A stretch of DNA of 64,000 bases from Hepsetus odoe (lineage: Eukaryota; Chordata; Actinopteri; Characiformes; Hepsetidae). The notes beneath the pieces were generated by a model. That model saw only the letters and a list, made by a program, of their open reading frames with translations, searched no databases and had not been told where the DNA came from. Shown in pieces: positions 21,508-33,021 of the stretch (position 1 is the stretch's first letter; every line of letters starts with the position of its first letter). The translations under genes were made by a program, and so were the position numbers. The stretch is taken from positions 827,150-891,149 of the forward strand of contig CM029381.1 of assembly GCA_017165825.1 (NCBI GenBank). Direction: 5' to 3'.

Positions 21508-22630
21508 TTACCTATCAGCTGCCTCTGGTGCCCCACTGGCCAAAAAGGCCCGGTAGGACTCCTTCTTCAGCTTGATGGCATCCCTCACCACCGGTGTCCA
21601 CCAACGGGTTCTCGGGTTTCCACCGCGACAGGCACCGACCACCTTACGGCCACAGCTCCGGTCAGCCACCTCGACAATGGAGGAGCAGAACATAGTCCAT
21701 TCGGACTCAATGTCCCCCACCTCCCCCAGGACGTGGTTAAAGCTTTGCTGGAGGTGGGAGACAGGGGACTCTGCCAGACGTTCCCGGCAGACCCTCACAA
21801 TACGTTTGGGTCTACCAGGCCTGACCAGCATCCTCCCCCACCAACAAAGCCAAATCACCACCAGGTGATGATCAGTTGACAGCTCCGCCCCTCTCTTCAC
21901 CCGAGTGTCCAAGACATGTGGCCGCAAGTCCGACGACACAACCACAAAGTCGATCATCGAACTGCGGCCTAGGGTATCCTGGTGCCAGGTGCACATGTGG
22001 ACATCCTTATGCTCGAACATAGTGTTCGTTATGGGCAATCCGTGATGAGCACAAAAGTCTAATAACAAAACACCGCTCTGGTTCAGATCAGGGGGGCCAT
22101 TCCTCCCAATTACACCCTTCCAGGTCTCACTGTCATTGCCCACGTGATCATTGAAGTCCTCCAGCAGAACGATGGAGTCCCCAGCAGGGACGCTCTCTAG
22201 CGCCCCCTCCAGAGACCCCAGAAAGTCCAGACTGCTGTTTGGTGCATAAGCGCAGACAACACTAAGGACCTGTCCCCGAACCCGAAGGCGGAGGGAGGCC
22301 ACCGTCTCATCCACCGGGGTAAACCCCAATGTACAGGCCCCGAGCCGGGGGGCAATAAGTATGCCCACACCTGCTTGGCGCCTCTCACCGGTGGCAACTC
22401 CAGAGTAGAAGAGAGTCCAGCCCCTCTCAAGGAGACTGGTTCCAGAGTTCAAGCAGTGCGTAGAGGTGAGTCCAACTATATCTAGCCATAACTATCTCAA
22501 CCTCACGTAAAAGCTCAGGCTCCTTTCCCACCAGAGAGGTGACATTCCACGTCCCTAGAGCCAGCTTCTGCAGCCAAGGATCAGACCGCCAAGGCCCCCA
22601 TCTTTGGCCACCGCCCAGCTCACTCTGCAC
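21508..22630 (-). pseudogene. Rex3 endonuclease region (APE-type), broken
   Basis: The 314-codon frame at 22452-21508 plus the upstream frame to 22630 cover an apurinic-type endonuclease. Visible motifs are LGTWNVTSLVGKEPELLREV, VVCAYAPNSS, LLEDFNDHVGND (Glu where Gly is usual in GDFN), FCAHHGLPITNTMFEHK, GRSSMIDFVVVSSDLR and AELSTDHHLVV, the last with the catalytic Asp-His pair. In an active element this domain nicks the target DNA. The two frames are separated by a frameshift and the end is out of frame with the RT. Confidence 0.85.
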
Positions 22631-22717
22631 CCGACCTCTTTGGCCCCTCCTACAAAACTATCCAATAACTATTTCAGCTGAATTTTACTCATCTTAGTCA
22701 AACTACAGCTAAATTAC

Positions 22718-23136
22718 CTGATTTCATCTTCTCTTTTCAGCTCCAGCCCATAAAGAGTCACCACAGCGGATCATCCATCTCCATTTCTTCCTGCCCTCTG
22801 CATCCTCCTCCTTCAAACCGACCACCTTCATGTCCTCTCTCACCACATCCATAAACCTCCTCTTTGTTCTTTCTCTTTTCATCTTTCCTGACAGCAACAT
22901 CCTTCTCCTGGTAAAATCTTCATCTTTTCTCTCTCTGCACATGTCCAAACCAACACAATCTCGCTTTTCTGAATTTGTCTCCAAATCTTCCAACCCGAGG
23001 ATCCCTCAAATAAACTTGCTCCTAATCTTGTCCATCCTTGTCACTTTTGACGCAAATCTCAGCATCTTCAACTCTGACACCTCCAGCTTCGCCACTGGTC
23101 TTTGTTTCAGTGCCACTGCTAAATTACCTTACTATT
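22718..23136 (-). mobile_element. RTE-X-like LINE, 3' fragment
   Basis: Minus-strand fragment with the family C-terminus: an RKDEDFTRRRML-like stretch, RRFMDVVREDMKVVGLKEED and AEGRKKWRWMIRCGDSLW. Its 5' end lies in the ALKQRPVAKLEVSELKML-like region near 23110. It is adjacent to the Rex3 element. Confidence 0.8.
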
Positions 23137-24269
23137 TTAACTAAAGCAAATAATTGCTTCTTCCTTTCAAAGAGCAGCTTTACTGCCTGGAGTGCTTTGA
23201 AAAGCAGGAAAGTCTCATTTGAACCAGTTGCCCTTGTGGGTTGCCAGGTTGACTTTAATGCTGTTTACTATTTTTGAATTCTGCCTCTAGGGCATGATGG
23301 TGATGACTCAGGGGAGCCTCTTCCATAAAGAGCAGAATGGGTTTAACCTTCCTGCTGCTCTGGGTTCATTCAAAAGTCCTTGGTTTCTTCTCTTTTTAAG
23401 CCAGGAAGCTAAACACATTGGCAGATGTTACCATTGAAGGATGAATTATCTCAGGTATCTGTAAATTAAACCAGACTTAGAAATTGATAGGTACTAGTGA
23501 ATGGTTGTGCTACTTGATTGGACCTTAACAGAGGTTGTCCTAATCCAGACCATCACTCAGGACATCTCCCCAGTCCATTACAGGGCAGACACAAAGAGAA
23601 ATACACTGACACCTAGAAAGCAATTTGGCATCTCAACTTCATCTTTGAACCTGAGCATCCAGAGGAGACCCTTGCAGACGTGGGGAGGTGGCAGTGCTGC
23701 CTATTGGTTTTAACTGGAAATTAAAAAAAAACGTTTGATGTTTTTAATCTCAGCAGTAGGCAACACTGCTTCCACAGTTGGCCAGCAATCAAACACAGAA
23801 AAATGACTGTTGACTCTCTCTCAGTCTCTCTTTCGTTCTTTTTCTCTTTCTCTCTCTCACCTTTCCTGCAATTGAAGCCAGGGGCTCTCTCAGCAAAGAC
23901 CATCCATTGTTAGGCACTGTTTACCACCATGACTTTAAAGATGTTTGACAAATAGGCACCAAGCTGAGTTTACAAAAAGAGTCACCCAGCGGAATTTAAC
24001 AACTCCCCCATAAAGCTTCGCCAGGTTTAGTTTATTAGCGTGTCACAAAGCTGAAGATGATGGCCTTTTTCCTCCCCTCAACATGCTCCTTGTTCTCTTC
24101 TGAGCCGTGGCTTTAAGACTCTAGTCTTGGAGGTCTGTTTAGTTTTAAAATAGTTTTTTTAACACCTTGTGAAATGAAAATTAATGAAAAATTAAAATTG
24201 AAAAGAAGTTGCAAGCAAGGACATTTTAATTAACGGCATTGTTACTTTTGGAAATGCCCATGTTGAACC
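23137..24269. other. Unique non-coding sequence
   Basis: No gene or element recognised. A CT-rich tract lies at about 23814-23862. The part near 24005-24080 (TTTAGTTTATTAGCGTGTCA) is complex and possibly constrained. Confidence 0.4.
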
Positions 24270-24342
24270 TCCATTCAATGGCCACTTTATCAGAAACACC
24301 CAGCTTGTACTTTTACTGAGTGGCCACTTTATTAGAAACATG
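24270..24342 (-). repeat. Short tandem repeat, 42-bp-type unit (inverted relative of 15090-15178)
   Basis: On the minus strand TGTTTCTAATAAAGTGGCCA is followed by about 20 bp and then TGTTTCTGATAAAGTGGCCA. Unit and spacing are like the repeat at 15.1 kb, which indicates the same dispersed element. Confidence 0.7.
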
Positions 24343-25215
24343 TTTACTCCTAATAGTTTCTGTGTTGGACCACAGAAGCAAATCCTTGGATCTCTGATGG
24401 AGATCTAGCAACTACACATTGATAAATGGGACACCACCTCTATCTGTACATCACCAAGATGGGGCAGAAAGAAAGATCCACTCAAAATATCTATGTCCTC
24501 TAACCAATGGGTTTTTTCAGGGCACGTTATAGTGCACTGAATCAAAACCTTCCCAGGAGGGCCATCTTGGCCACTTATCTATGTGAGTCAGCTAAATTTT
24601 GGCTCTGAAGGAATAGTCAGCATTGTCGCAGAACAGAGTTTCTACTCCAAGACTGCTATGGTTGCTGCTCCACAGTACTCTTTGCAATGTTTCAATTGGA
24701 ATCGCATGTGTGGGACAAGTGCAAAGTCCTGTGAGGATGACCTTCAATCAATTCAAGATGGATACTGTTTTTTTTTTTTTGACTCACATCTGACTTTCGA
24801 TCCTTTGCTTTGTCTGTTCGGCTGTCCTTCTTTCTGAATCGACTCTGTTTTTGGGCTGCTTTCTCTACATTCATCAATAATGACAAGCTTGCACTTGTAT
24901 TCCCACTGTGATGTCTCATCCTTTGAGATGTGGAATTGTCTTGCTAAAGCTTGCAGCAGTCAATGGTGACAAGACATCACCTGTGTTTTTACCTGTCAAT
25001 TGAATCTGTCTCCTAAAGTAACCTTTCTACTGATCTTCTTGCCGTCTCTTCTTAAAAATTGTGCAGAAACAAAATGGCTCTGGTATGTGCATATACACAT
25101 TAAATAAGACAAATTAAGAAGTATATAACAGGCTGTAAAGTGCTGGTTAGACACTTTGTTCTGCTAGAAGGTTCAGATGTAGATCATTGTCTGGATTAAA
25201 CAACAAACAACAATC
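24343..25215. other. Unique sequence, nothing recognised
   Basis: Single-copy DNA with a T-run near 24769-24780. It could contain the rest of the element that ends at 24342, but I see no coding or terminal signal. Confidence 0.35.
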
Positions 25216-25523
25216 AAACTGCTCAGGTACAGAGACTGTACTGAAAATGAGAAATAAAAACTTTGTCCATCAGGAAACCTGGAGAACTGTTCCTCAACAA
25301 CGCATTAAAAATGTATATAAATGTATGTATTTTTATGTATATATACCGAATATATAAATATATTACAGGTATTGAACCATCACTCGTTTTTTTTTATTTT
25401 GATCTTAAAAAGCCAGATTTCCTTGTATTTTTTGTATACTGTTGAGGAACAGTTCTCCAAGCTTCCTGAAGGACAAAGTTTTTGGCTCTCATTTTCAGCG
25501 CAGTTGCTGTACCTGAGCAGTTT
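25216..25523. repeat. Large inverted repeat (about 85-bp arms)
   Basis: The left arm 25216-25300 (AAACTGCTCAGGTACAG to GGAGAACTGTTCCTCAAC) is matched in reverse complement by the right arm 25439-25523, at roughly 85-90% identity by eye. An AT-rich spacer of about 138 bp separates them. A third, direct piece (GCCTGGAGAACTGTTCCTGA) lies at about 25612-25631. The arms may be oppositely oriented fragments of a DNA transposon. Confidence 0.85.
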
Positions 25524-25740
25524 CAGAAGCAGTGTTGGATCATCTCAAAAGATAATGGAAAACAAAAGTCAGCCAAAGTCCAAAGACGACTTTGGGAATG
25601 TCCTTCAAGAAGCCTGGAGAACTGTTCCTGAAGATTACTTAAAGGAACAGCAAGAAAGCTGTGTCAAAGAAAAACAACAGCTGGATTTACATGTGCATTG
25701 CACATGTTGCATCATTTTCCTAGAAAAATTTAAGAAATGA
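25524..25740 (+). pseudogene. Possible transposase C-terminal remnant
   Basis: The open frame ending at 25740 reads KSKDDFGNVLQEAWRTVPED followed by YLKEQQESCVKEKQQ. The W-x(2)-[IV]P-x-[ED]Y pattern resembles the helical C-terminus of Tc1-like transposases (aromatic/IP...Y..L..S). The call is weak because no catalytic motif is present. Confidence 0.3.
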
Positions 25741-28212
25741 GAGTTGGCACCAGGCTTTTGCACAAAAATTGACCTACTTCTCTGCAAGCAGTTCAGGGGC
25801 CTCATATGATTTTCTAGAAAACATGAATGAAGTAATGAGACGCAAGAAGAAAGTTTAATCTAAGCAAGAAGATGGAATACCCCGTGCATAGTGCTAAAAC
25901 ATCTCAACATTGTTCTAAAAGCAGGGGTTCCTGACTTCTATCCCATTGAAATTGTATTGAGTTTGAAATTGCTTCATCAGGACCATCATAAACTCTGGTC
26001 TGACAAGAAAAATGAGCAATAACGGAACCACAACTCTGCAAAAAGCTAATCGCTTAAAAAGCATCCCACTCACGCAAGTGAAGAAAATCTCACTTTCATC
26101 GCATTGTCAATATGTAGCCCTGTTAATACCCAACACTGTCAACTCCCCTAATCCCTTTAGCCACAGATCTATACACCAAACACATATTTCTGGCTGGGCT
26201 TCCATGTTATGGCTGTTTAGCAAACTGTGTCCGCTGTGCTTTGGCAGAAGAAAAGATGATTTTTCACCTCTTTCAGGAAATCGCCTGTCTTGGAGTGTGG
26301 ATCATGGCAAAGCTCTTCTTAATTTGTTGCTTTTGAAACTGTGGGTGTCAAATTGGCTGAAATTGCATCATTTATGTCTTGGAGTTTTTCCTTATTATTA
26401 TTATTATTATTTTAATTTGCGCCTGCCTGGATGGTCAAGGGGGATTGCTTTGCTTTGGAGGCCATGAAAGAGGAAAGGGAATACTGTGATGCCAAAATCA
26501 CCACTGGACCTTTTTTTTTTCTTTCTTTTTCGTACACCCAAACGACAGCCCTTACAAGCTAACGCCACCCTGTTAACACCAGTGAGCAGCTTTGTAATGC
26601 AAATATCCAATTATAGAGTTCCCCAGCTCGCCTGCGCCTTGGGGTTTTGTGGCGCCAAAGTCTGGGATGTGAAACCAGCGACGTTGCGACACAAGGATCT
26701 GTGCCCATCTCCCTCAAAAAAAACATCCTTTGAAGCACTGCCAAGGCACGCTTGCTTGTTGGCTGTTTCCTCGCCATGTGGAGGACTTTTCTTCTTTCTC
26801 AGAAAGTCAGCAGAAAAGGCCGAAGCCTCAGGGTCTTACAACTGGCAAGAGGCAGGAATTAAAGTGAAAGATTCTGGACGTTTTCTTAATTAGCCCTTGA
26901 GATAAGAAGCCTTCTTGTTGTCTCTAATGTGCTGATCGTTGCAGTAAACCGTAATGTCTTAATTATGAAAGGAGCCAATAATGATAAGGGTCTCGACTGC
27001 CCTTCGAATGAAACTTGTGGTGCAGTGAGGCAAAGGGAGAGTAAAGTGAAGCCTATATTTCTAGGCAGATTGAGTGAAGATGACTGCACTGATGTAGAAG
27101 GTGGGAGGCGGTGGTTGCACTGACTTTCAATTATGTTCTCTTAACAGCGCCACTCCATAAATCACTCGGCCTGATCTCAATGTCTTCCTTTTGATGCCCA
27201 CCTAGCAACTCCTCGCATCCTCTAATCAGGGAACCGGAGTTCCTACAACCTGCCACTTAGAGTGGGAAAAGCAACATGAGGTAAAATGCAAAATGGGCTG
27301 AAACTCCCAGGAAACTGGGCTTACACAGGGATGTGGTCGATTTTATTGAAAACTTTCAATTTGTGCTGGGCCGCTGGAAGCCTGGAATCATAGCGCTCAC
27401 AATGAAGTGGTGGAAGGGGATATTGAGTGTGAGGGCCAAAGGGTCCCTCAAGGCTTACCTACACTTTAGGCTTTAGGTCAGAATCTCTTCCAAGTGGGGT
27501 CTAGAAGTATAGGAAAACAGAGAACAGAAAATGCAGTATGGAGGGACGATCATGGAGAAGGGAGTTGCGAAAAAGGAGGCAAAGTGGGGAAAGTAGATGA
27601 TGGGTGTTTTTCACCTAGAGGCTCAGGGGATCTTCTTTATGGGGAAGATACAATAAAGGAAATCTATATGTTTGTCAGCTCTACGGAGTGTTCAGTGTGT
27701 CATTCTGCTCTGAATAAATGAGATTGACCGCTGAAAATTAATGTTTTGAGCATGAATTTAATTTGTGCTGTCCTTTTTATCTTTCACTTTAGGAAATAAG
27801 CTATAATGCAGGTACATTTCTCATCAATGTAAATAGTGTGTAAATGTATCTTCAAAGGTTCAGCTTGGTCTTTGGTGTCTGTTTTTGCAACATTTGTTCC
27901 TGAAAAAGTGACCTTTTCATCGCGTAATGTAAAGTATCAGATTCTCAACTGAAAGTGAATGTTGTCCTGGACACATTTACAAAAAGGATTCCCTAGATGT
28001 TGAAAAATCTCCAAAATGTCCAGTTAAGGGAGTTAAGAGCAAGCCTGTATTCCTTCCTCAGGGAAGGCTTTACACTCAGAACACTGCTGTAAAGATTTGA
28101 TTGCATTCAACCATGAGAGCATCAGTGAGGTCAGATGATGGTGCCAGATGATTAGTACTTTAAGGTACTCTGCCATCACTCCAGAAAAGCTGTTCAGACT
28201 GGTGGTCTTACC
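25741..28212. other. Unique non-coding sequence, candidate conserved stretches
   Basis: There is a (TTA)n run at about 26391-26411, and T-runs near 26510-26520. The stretches 26560-26780 and 27130-27420 are complex and non-repetitive and could be conserved regulatory DNA. No recognised gene; open frames up to about 150 codons lack domains. Confidence 0.4.
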
Positions 28213-28796
28213 ATCACATTGGGGCTGGTGTTCTGAGACTACTCCACTAATTCAGATTGGTCAACCATCCTGCATGTCTTTCATCAGGTCCTACATCCAC
28301 TAGGTTCTAGACACACAATTCTATACATGTTTTTCCAGGTTCTACCTCTGCCCTCCTTCAACTGGGTTCAACCTACACAGTTAATTGTGGTTCATCAAGC
28401 TCTACCATTGCCATCCTTTATGGGTTACTCTGGGTTCTAGATATAAACTCTTTCTGTATTCCACCATGTTCTATATCTACCATCCTGTATATTGTCCAAC
28501 ATGCCCTTCATTCACCATCATGTATGGTTTATACCAGGTTCCATTTCTGCCATTCTGTATGTGTTCAGTGAGGTTCTACATCTCCAATTCTTTGTGTGTT
28601 CCACCACCTTCTTTATCTGTCATCCTTTATGTGTACCACCATGTTCTATATTTACCATCCTGCATGAGTTCCACCATGTTTTAGATCTAGCATCAAGCAA
28701 GCATTCCACCATGTTCTATCTTTATCATCCTTTTTTTGTGTTTCCATCACACTGGGGATGGTGTTCTGATATTAACCCACTAATCCAGATTGTCCC
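28213..28796. repeat. Degenerate 35-bp minisatellite, block 1
   Basis: Units of about 35 bp with the core TTCCACCATGTTCTATATCT and ACCATCCTG repeat from about 28262 to 28740. The block is bracketed by two imperfect copies of a 50-bp sequence (CATCACATTGGGGCTGGTGT at 28213 and its match at 28746). The same unit forms block 2 at 29930-31430. Confidence 0.85.
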
Positions 28797-29929
28797 AGTA
28801 CCTTGCAATAGTAATTTTTCAAGCTGTGAAATTGAACCAATGAATTTACTCATTCAAGGTTAAATCTGGACACTTTTGGACATATGTCTAAATGTTTAGG
28901 GCATCCTCAGAAGCATTCCTAGTGTCTGCCAAGTGACGAATCCCAGATAAGCCCCCAAATTGTTCACCTATCCTCTACATTTTAAATGAACTTCTGTGCT
29001 AGGATGGTAGGATTCCAGCAACCCCCGTGACCCTGGCTAGAATATGTGGCTCAAATGAAGAATGGATGGATAGTTGTTCTATAAATAACCACTGCCTCTT
29101 CTGAGGAATCCTTGAAGAAAGGCTTCTTTAAGTATGTCCCTTTCAATACTCCTCTGCAAGCTTTTTCTGGAAATTTCCAGGCACCCAATAAAGGTACATG
29201 AGGAGACATGGGACTGGACAAGGGAGCTGACATGGGTCTGGACTGGGGAGAAGATACAGGGCGAAGTTAGGTCTTGACGACAGAGTAAGGCTGGGGTGTG
29301 ACGACAGGAGCAGGGATCTGGAGGGTGACAAGGATCATGAGAGGCACAAGGACAAGGAACGGGGCACTGAGCAATGGGGACACAGGGACAGGCACATGTG
29401 GCTGCAGCCAGCGGCGACAAGGAACCAGGAGCTGGCGGTGAAGGTGGGTCACCCTCCAGAGGAGACGCAATGTAGATATTTGTGCACGCTAGACAGGCTT
29501 CCTGTAGATGAAGGCATGAATGGGAGTCTGAAAGTGAAAGACACAGTGAAACAATACGTTTTTACGTTCTTTTTTTCTGATGGATACCGTCGGCTCTCCA
29601 CACGTAAAGCTGCTTGCAGACGCTCACCCTGCGCCACCCTGGCAGTAAATGTCACATTGTGGAGAAAGGCTTCAAAATGCAATATGACAGTGAATGCCAA
29701 GTCATGGCTTTGATGCGAGTTCATTCAATTCAGCGCTCAGAGAAAAAAATGGGCGATGGGAAGCACAGAGGGAAGAAAGATGGAAAAAGAGAAAGGGGGA
29801 AGGACAGAATGCACCAGTGAATTGAGGTGTTGATATTCATCCTTGTTGTTTCAAAATAAACAAAATTTCATAATTCTGTTGACTGTCCCATGTTTTATTC
29901 TGTTTATTTTCTGGATTTACCTTCTAAAT
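28797..29929. other. Unique sequence between minisatellite blocks
   Basis: Contains a G/A-rich, loosely repetitive part at about 29195-29460 (GACATGGG, CTGGAC and ACAAGG units). No domain is recognisable in its open frames. Confidence 0.4.
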
Positions 29930-31430
29930 ACACCATCCTCCATGGGTTACAGTGGGTTCTAGATACACACCAGGAACCTGTATTTCACCAGGTTCTACAT
30001 CTACCATCCTGTATGTGTTTCACCAGGTTCTACATCTAACATCCTGTATGTGTTTTCACGAGGTACTACATCCACTGGGTTATACATATACAATTCTGTA
30101 TGTGTTTCACCAGGTTCTACATCTACCATCCAAGCATGTCTTTCACCAGGTTCTACATCCACAATCCTGCATGTGTTTCACCAGGTTCTACCTCTACCAT
30201 CCAGCATGTCTTTCACCAGGTTCTACATCTACCATCCAGCATGTCTTTCACCAGGTTCTGCCTCTACCATCCAGCATGTCTTTCACCAGGTTCTACCTCT
30301 ACCATCCAGCATGTCTTTCACCAGGTTCTACATCCACCATCCAGCATGTCTTTCACCAGGTTCTACATCCACCATCCTGCATTTGTTTCAGAAGGTCCTA
30401 TATCCACTGGGTTCTAGACACACAATTCTTTATGAGTTTTTCCAGGTTCTATCTTTGCCATCCTCCGTGGGTTCAGCTGGGTTTACCTACACAATTCTTT
30501 GTGATTCACAATCTTCTATGGGTTACTCAGGGTTCTAAATATACACTTCTTTATGTATTGCACTGTGTTCTATATCTACCATCCTGCATGGGTTCATGAG
30601 GTCCTACATCCCCATCTTGTATGTGTTTCACCAGGTTCTACATCCACCATTATTTATACACATTGATACACATTATACACACAATTACTTATGCATTCTT
30701 CCAGGTTCTACCTCTGCCATCCTCCATGAGTTCAGCTGTTTTACCCACACAATCCATTGTGATTCTTCATGTTCTACCACCATTTTTGTGTTTCATCATA
30801 TTCTACCATCCTGGATATGTTCCACCTTGTGCTAAATCTACCATCCTGCAAGGTTTCCATCAGGTTTTACATCTACAATTATCCATATGTATATATTTAC
30901 ATCTACTATCCATATGTTCCAAAAGATTCTAGATCTACCATTTTCTACATGTTCCACCGGGTTCTACATCCTTTATCCACCACCATGTTCTATATCTACC
31001 ACCCTACAGCCACTGTTGTGTATGTTCCACCAGCTTCTAGATTTAACATCCTCATCCTGTATGAACCACCATGTTCTGTATCTACCATCCTGTATACGTT
31101 CCACCTTTTTCTTTAGCAACCATTCTTTATGTGTCACCATGTTCTTTATCTACAATTTTTAGAATTCATTATGTTTTTTTTATCTACTATTCCTTTACGT
31201 GTTTCACCTTCTCCTAGATCTAACATCCTGTATGTGTTCCACCAGGTTCTAGATCTACCATCTTGGACATGTTACAGCAGCTTCTAGATCTACCATACTC
31301 TTCCTTTATGAGTACCTCCCATGTTCTTTAGCAACCATTCTTTATGCCCCACCATGTTCATTAGCAACCATCTGTTCCACCTTCTTCTAGATCTAACATC
31401 CTGTACATGTCCCACCAGATTCTGAAGAAT
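29930..31430. repeat. Degenerate 35-bp minisatellite, block 2
   Basis: The most regular part (30085-30385) has units such as ATGTCTTTCACCAGGTTCTA plus CATCTACCATCCAGC (35 bp). Because 35 is not a multiple of three and all three frames lack stops, a spurious 215-codon open frame with a 35-residue period results (29952-30599). A longer-range unit (TCCACTGGGTTCTAGACACA and following) recurs at 28287, 30393 and, in part, near 30670. Confidence 0.92.
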
Positions 31431-31450
31431 TCCTGAAGATCGTTCAATAT

Positions 31451-32496
31451 TGTCACGGTGGTGGGGTACAGGAAGGACGTCTGCGCAGAGCCAGTGATCC
31501 AAGACATACTTCTATTTCCAAAATGTCACCAAAACCAGATACAAGACAAAACGGAAACACCCGTAACCGAAGGCTTTCCCTATGGAATGAACTGCGCTCT
31601 TTTCTGACTCATTGAACTTAAGTAGTCAGCCTCAATGAAGCACGCCTGTGCCTTCATGAGCTCAGGTGTGCTCAGTCAGAACAGAGCGCCCTCTACCGTG
31701 AACAAAGCATAACCCAGCAGCGCCTCTACTTCCTGCGCAGACTGAGGAAAGCCCATCTCCCACCTTCCATCCTCACCATCTTTTACAGAGGAACCATTGA
31801 GAGCATCCTGAGCGGCTGCATTACTGCCTGGTACGGGAATTGCAACGTCTTAGACCGCAAGTCCCTACAACGGGTAGTGAGAACAGCTGAGAAGATCATC
31901 GGGATCTCTCTGCCCTCTGTACAGGACATTTTCACCACTCGCTGCATCCGCAAAGCAACCAGCATTGTGGATGATCCCTCCCACCCATCCCACACTCTCG
32001 TCTCCCTCCTACCATCCGGGAAAAGGTTCCGAAGCATACGGGCCTCCACTTCCAGGATGGGAAATAGTTTCTTCCCCCTGGCCATCAGACACTTGAACTC
32101 TTAAACTGCCAATATCTACCCAGTCCACCATTTTCATCTTGTATTTATTTATTTATCTCATGTTGCACTCTGCACTTTACCAATAACACTGCTCCACCAC
32201 ACTGCCACACTATAATCTACCTGGGCTTTGTTCCGAACACTACGGATGAATGAACTGTCTGTCGTGCCGTCTGTTGTTGTCTGTCTTGTCTTCACTTGTT
32301 GCCCCGTTTTGTGTATTTTGTGTATTATGTTATGTCTTATGTTGTCTTGTGTCTTGTGTCTTGTCTTGTGTGTAGCACCAGGGTCCTGGAGGAACGTTAT
32401 TTCGTTTCACTGTGTACTGTGTATATGGCTGAAATGACAATAAAATCCTACTTGACTTGACTTGACTTGATAACCACACCTAGGCAGACTGTGACA
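31451..32496 (-). repeat. 3' LTR (about 285 bp) interrupted by a Rex1-like LINE
   Basis: LTR sequence runs 31451-31714 and resumes at about 32476-32496. It matches the other LTR over about 190 bp with roughly 10% differences by eye. The LINE insertion is flanked by ATAACC on both sides. Confidence 0.78.
31709..32475 (+). mobile_element. Rex1-like LINE, 3' fragment nested in an LTR
   Basis: 5'-truncated copy encoding QQRLYFLRRLRKAHLPPSIL, TVRTAEKIIGISLPSVQD-type and CIRKATSIVDDPSHPSHTL sequence. Its complete 3' UTR (GTAGCACCAGGGTCCTGGAG, GAAATGACAATAAAATCC) ends in CTTGA repeats at 32470. Perfect ATAACC repeats (31709-31714, 32470-32475) mark the target site. The frame is open to the natural stop at about 32104, so it is fairly young. 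Confidence 0.9.
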
Positions 32497-32652
32497 GTAC
32501 CCCCCCCAAAAAAAATGCGCACCTCCCGGGGTGCAAACACATGACCTCGCCCCAAGCCGAGCCTCTGGGGGAGGCCAAAGAACAAAAACCTCCTGTAAAC
32601 ATAAACATAAACAGCCCCTTAAGGGGTACATGGCCTGGTCTACACAAACAAA

Positions 32653-33021
32653 CTAACTAGCAAACGAGGGGGTGACCCTGACCAGCCACAGCCACGTCCA
32701 GGGCTGCTGGCGGTCGTGAGGCATATCCCAGATCTTCAGTCCAATTTCTAATCCTGACGTGGTCTTTGTCATGCTGAGAGGGTCTGACCTTGCTTTCAGA
32801 GGGTGAATCCGTCTCCACGATGAGGGACTTCTGCTGAGAATCATTGAAGTTGACTGTGGAGTTGCAACTTGTTCCTTCATGTCTTGATCCCATACCACAC
32901 TTGGAACTTTATCCTTCTCCTTGGGTTCATATTTATGTTTCACCTTATGTTTCTCCTCAAACTGGTTGCTTTCCTGCAACTGGTGATTCCTGGCTTGGAG
33001 GGAGAGGTTTTCATCTTCCAA
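32653..33021 (-). pseudogene. Downstream coiled-coil continuation of the LTR element
   Basis: Directly after the stop at 33022 another frame begins MEDENLSLQARNHQLQESNQ and FEEKHKVKHKYEPKEKDK, again charged and helical. It probably belonged to the same protein before a stop or frameshift. Beyond residue about 60 it has no clear character. Confidence 0.4.

Larger units (their letters stand above)
19685..22640 (-). mobile_element. Rex3 LINE (RTE clade), nearly full length but inactive
   Basis: It reads on the minus strand from about 22640 (start of the endonuclease) to a 3' end of ATGGATGGATGG repeats at 19685, the GATG-type end known for Rex3. The plus strand at about 20619-20643 (GGTGACAAAGGGCAGCCCTG) matches the forward primer site commonly used to amplify Rex3, as I recall it. 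Endonuclease, RT and C-terminal regions are all present but broken by stops and frameshifts. Confidence 0.92.

Noticed and set aside
21113..21879. 147- and 166-codon plus-strand frames
   Set aside because: Antisense of the Rex3 endonuclease and RT, which carry recognisable motifs on the minus strand.
26012..26467. 151-codon frame in unique DNA
   Set aside because: Runs through a (TTA)n tract giving a tyrosine run and has no recognisable domain.
30085..30385. CRISPR-like regular repeats
   Set aside because: Units follow each other without spacers, they vary, and the context is vertebrate; it is a minisatellite.
29952..30599. 215-codon open frame with 35-residue repeats
   Set aside because: It is the translation of a 35-bp minisatellite that is open in all three frames; no start context, splice signal or domain supports a protein.
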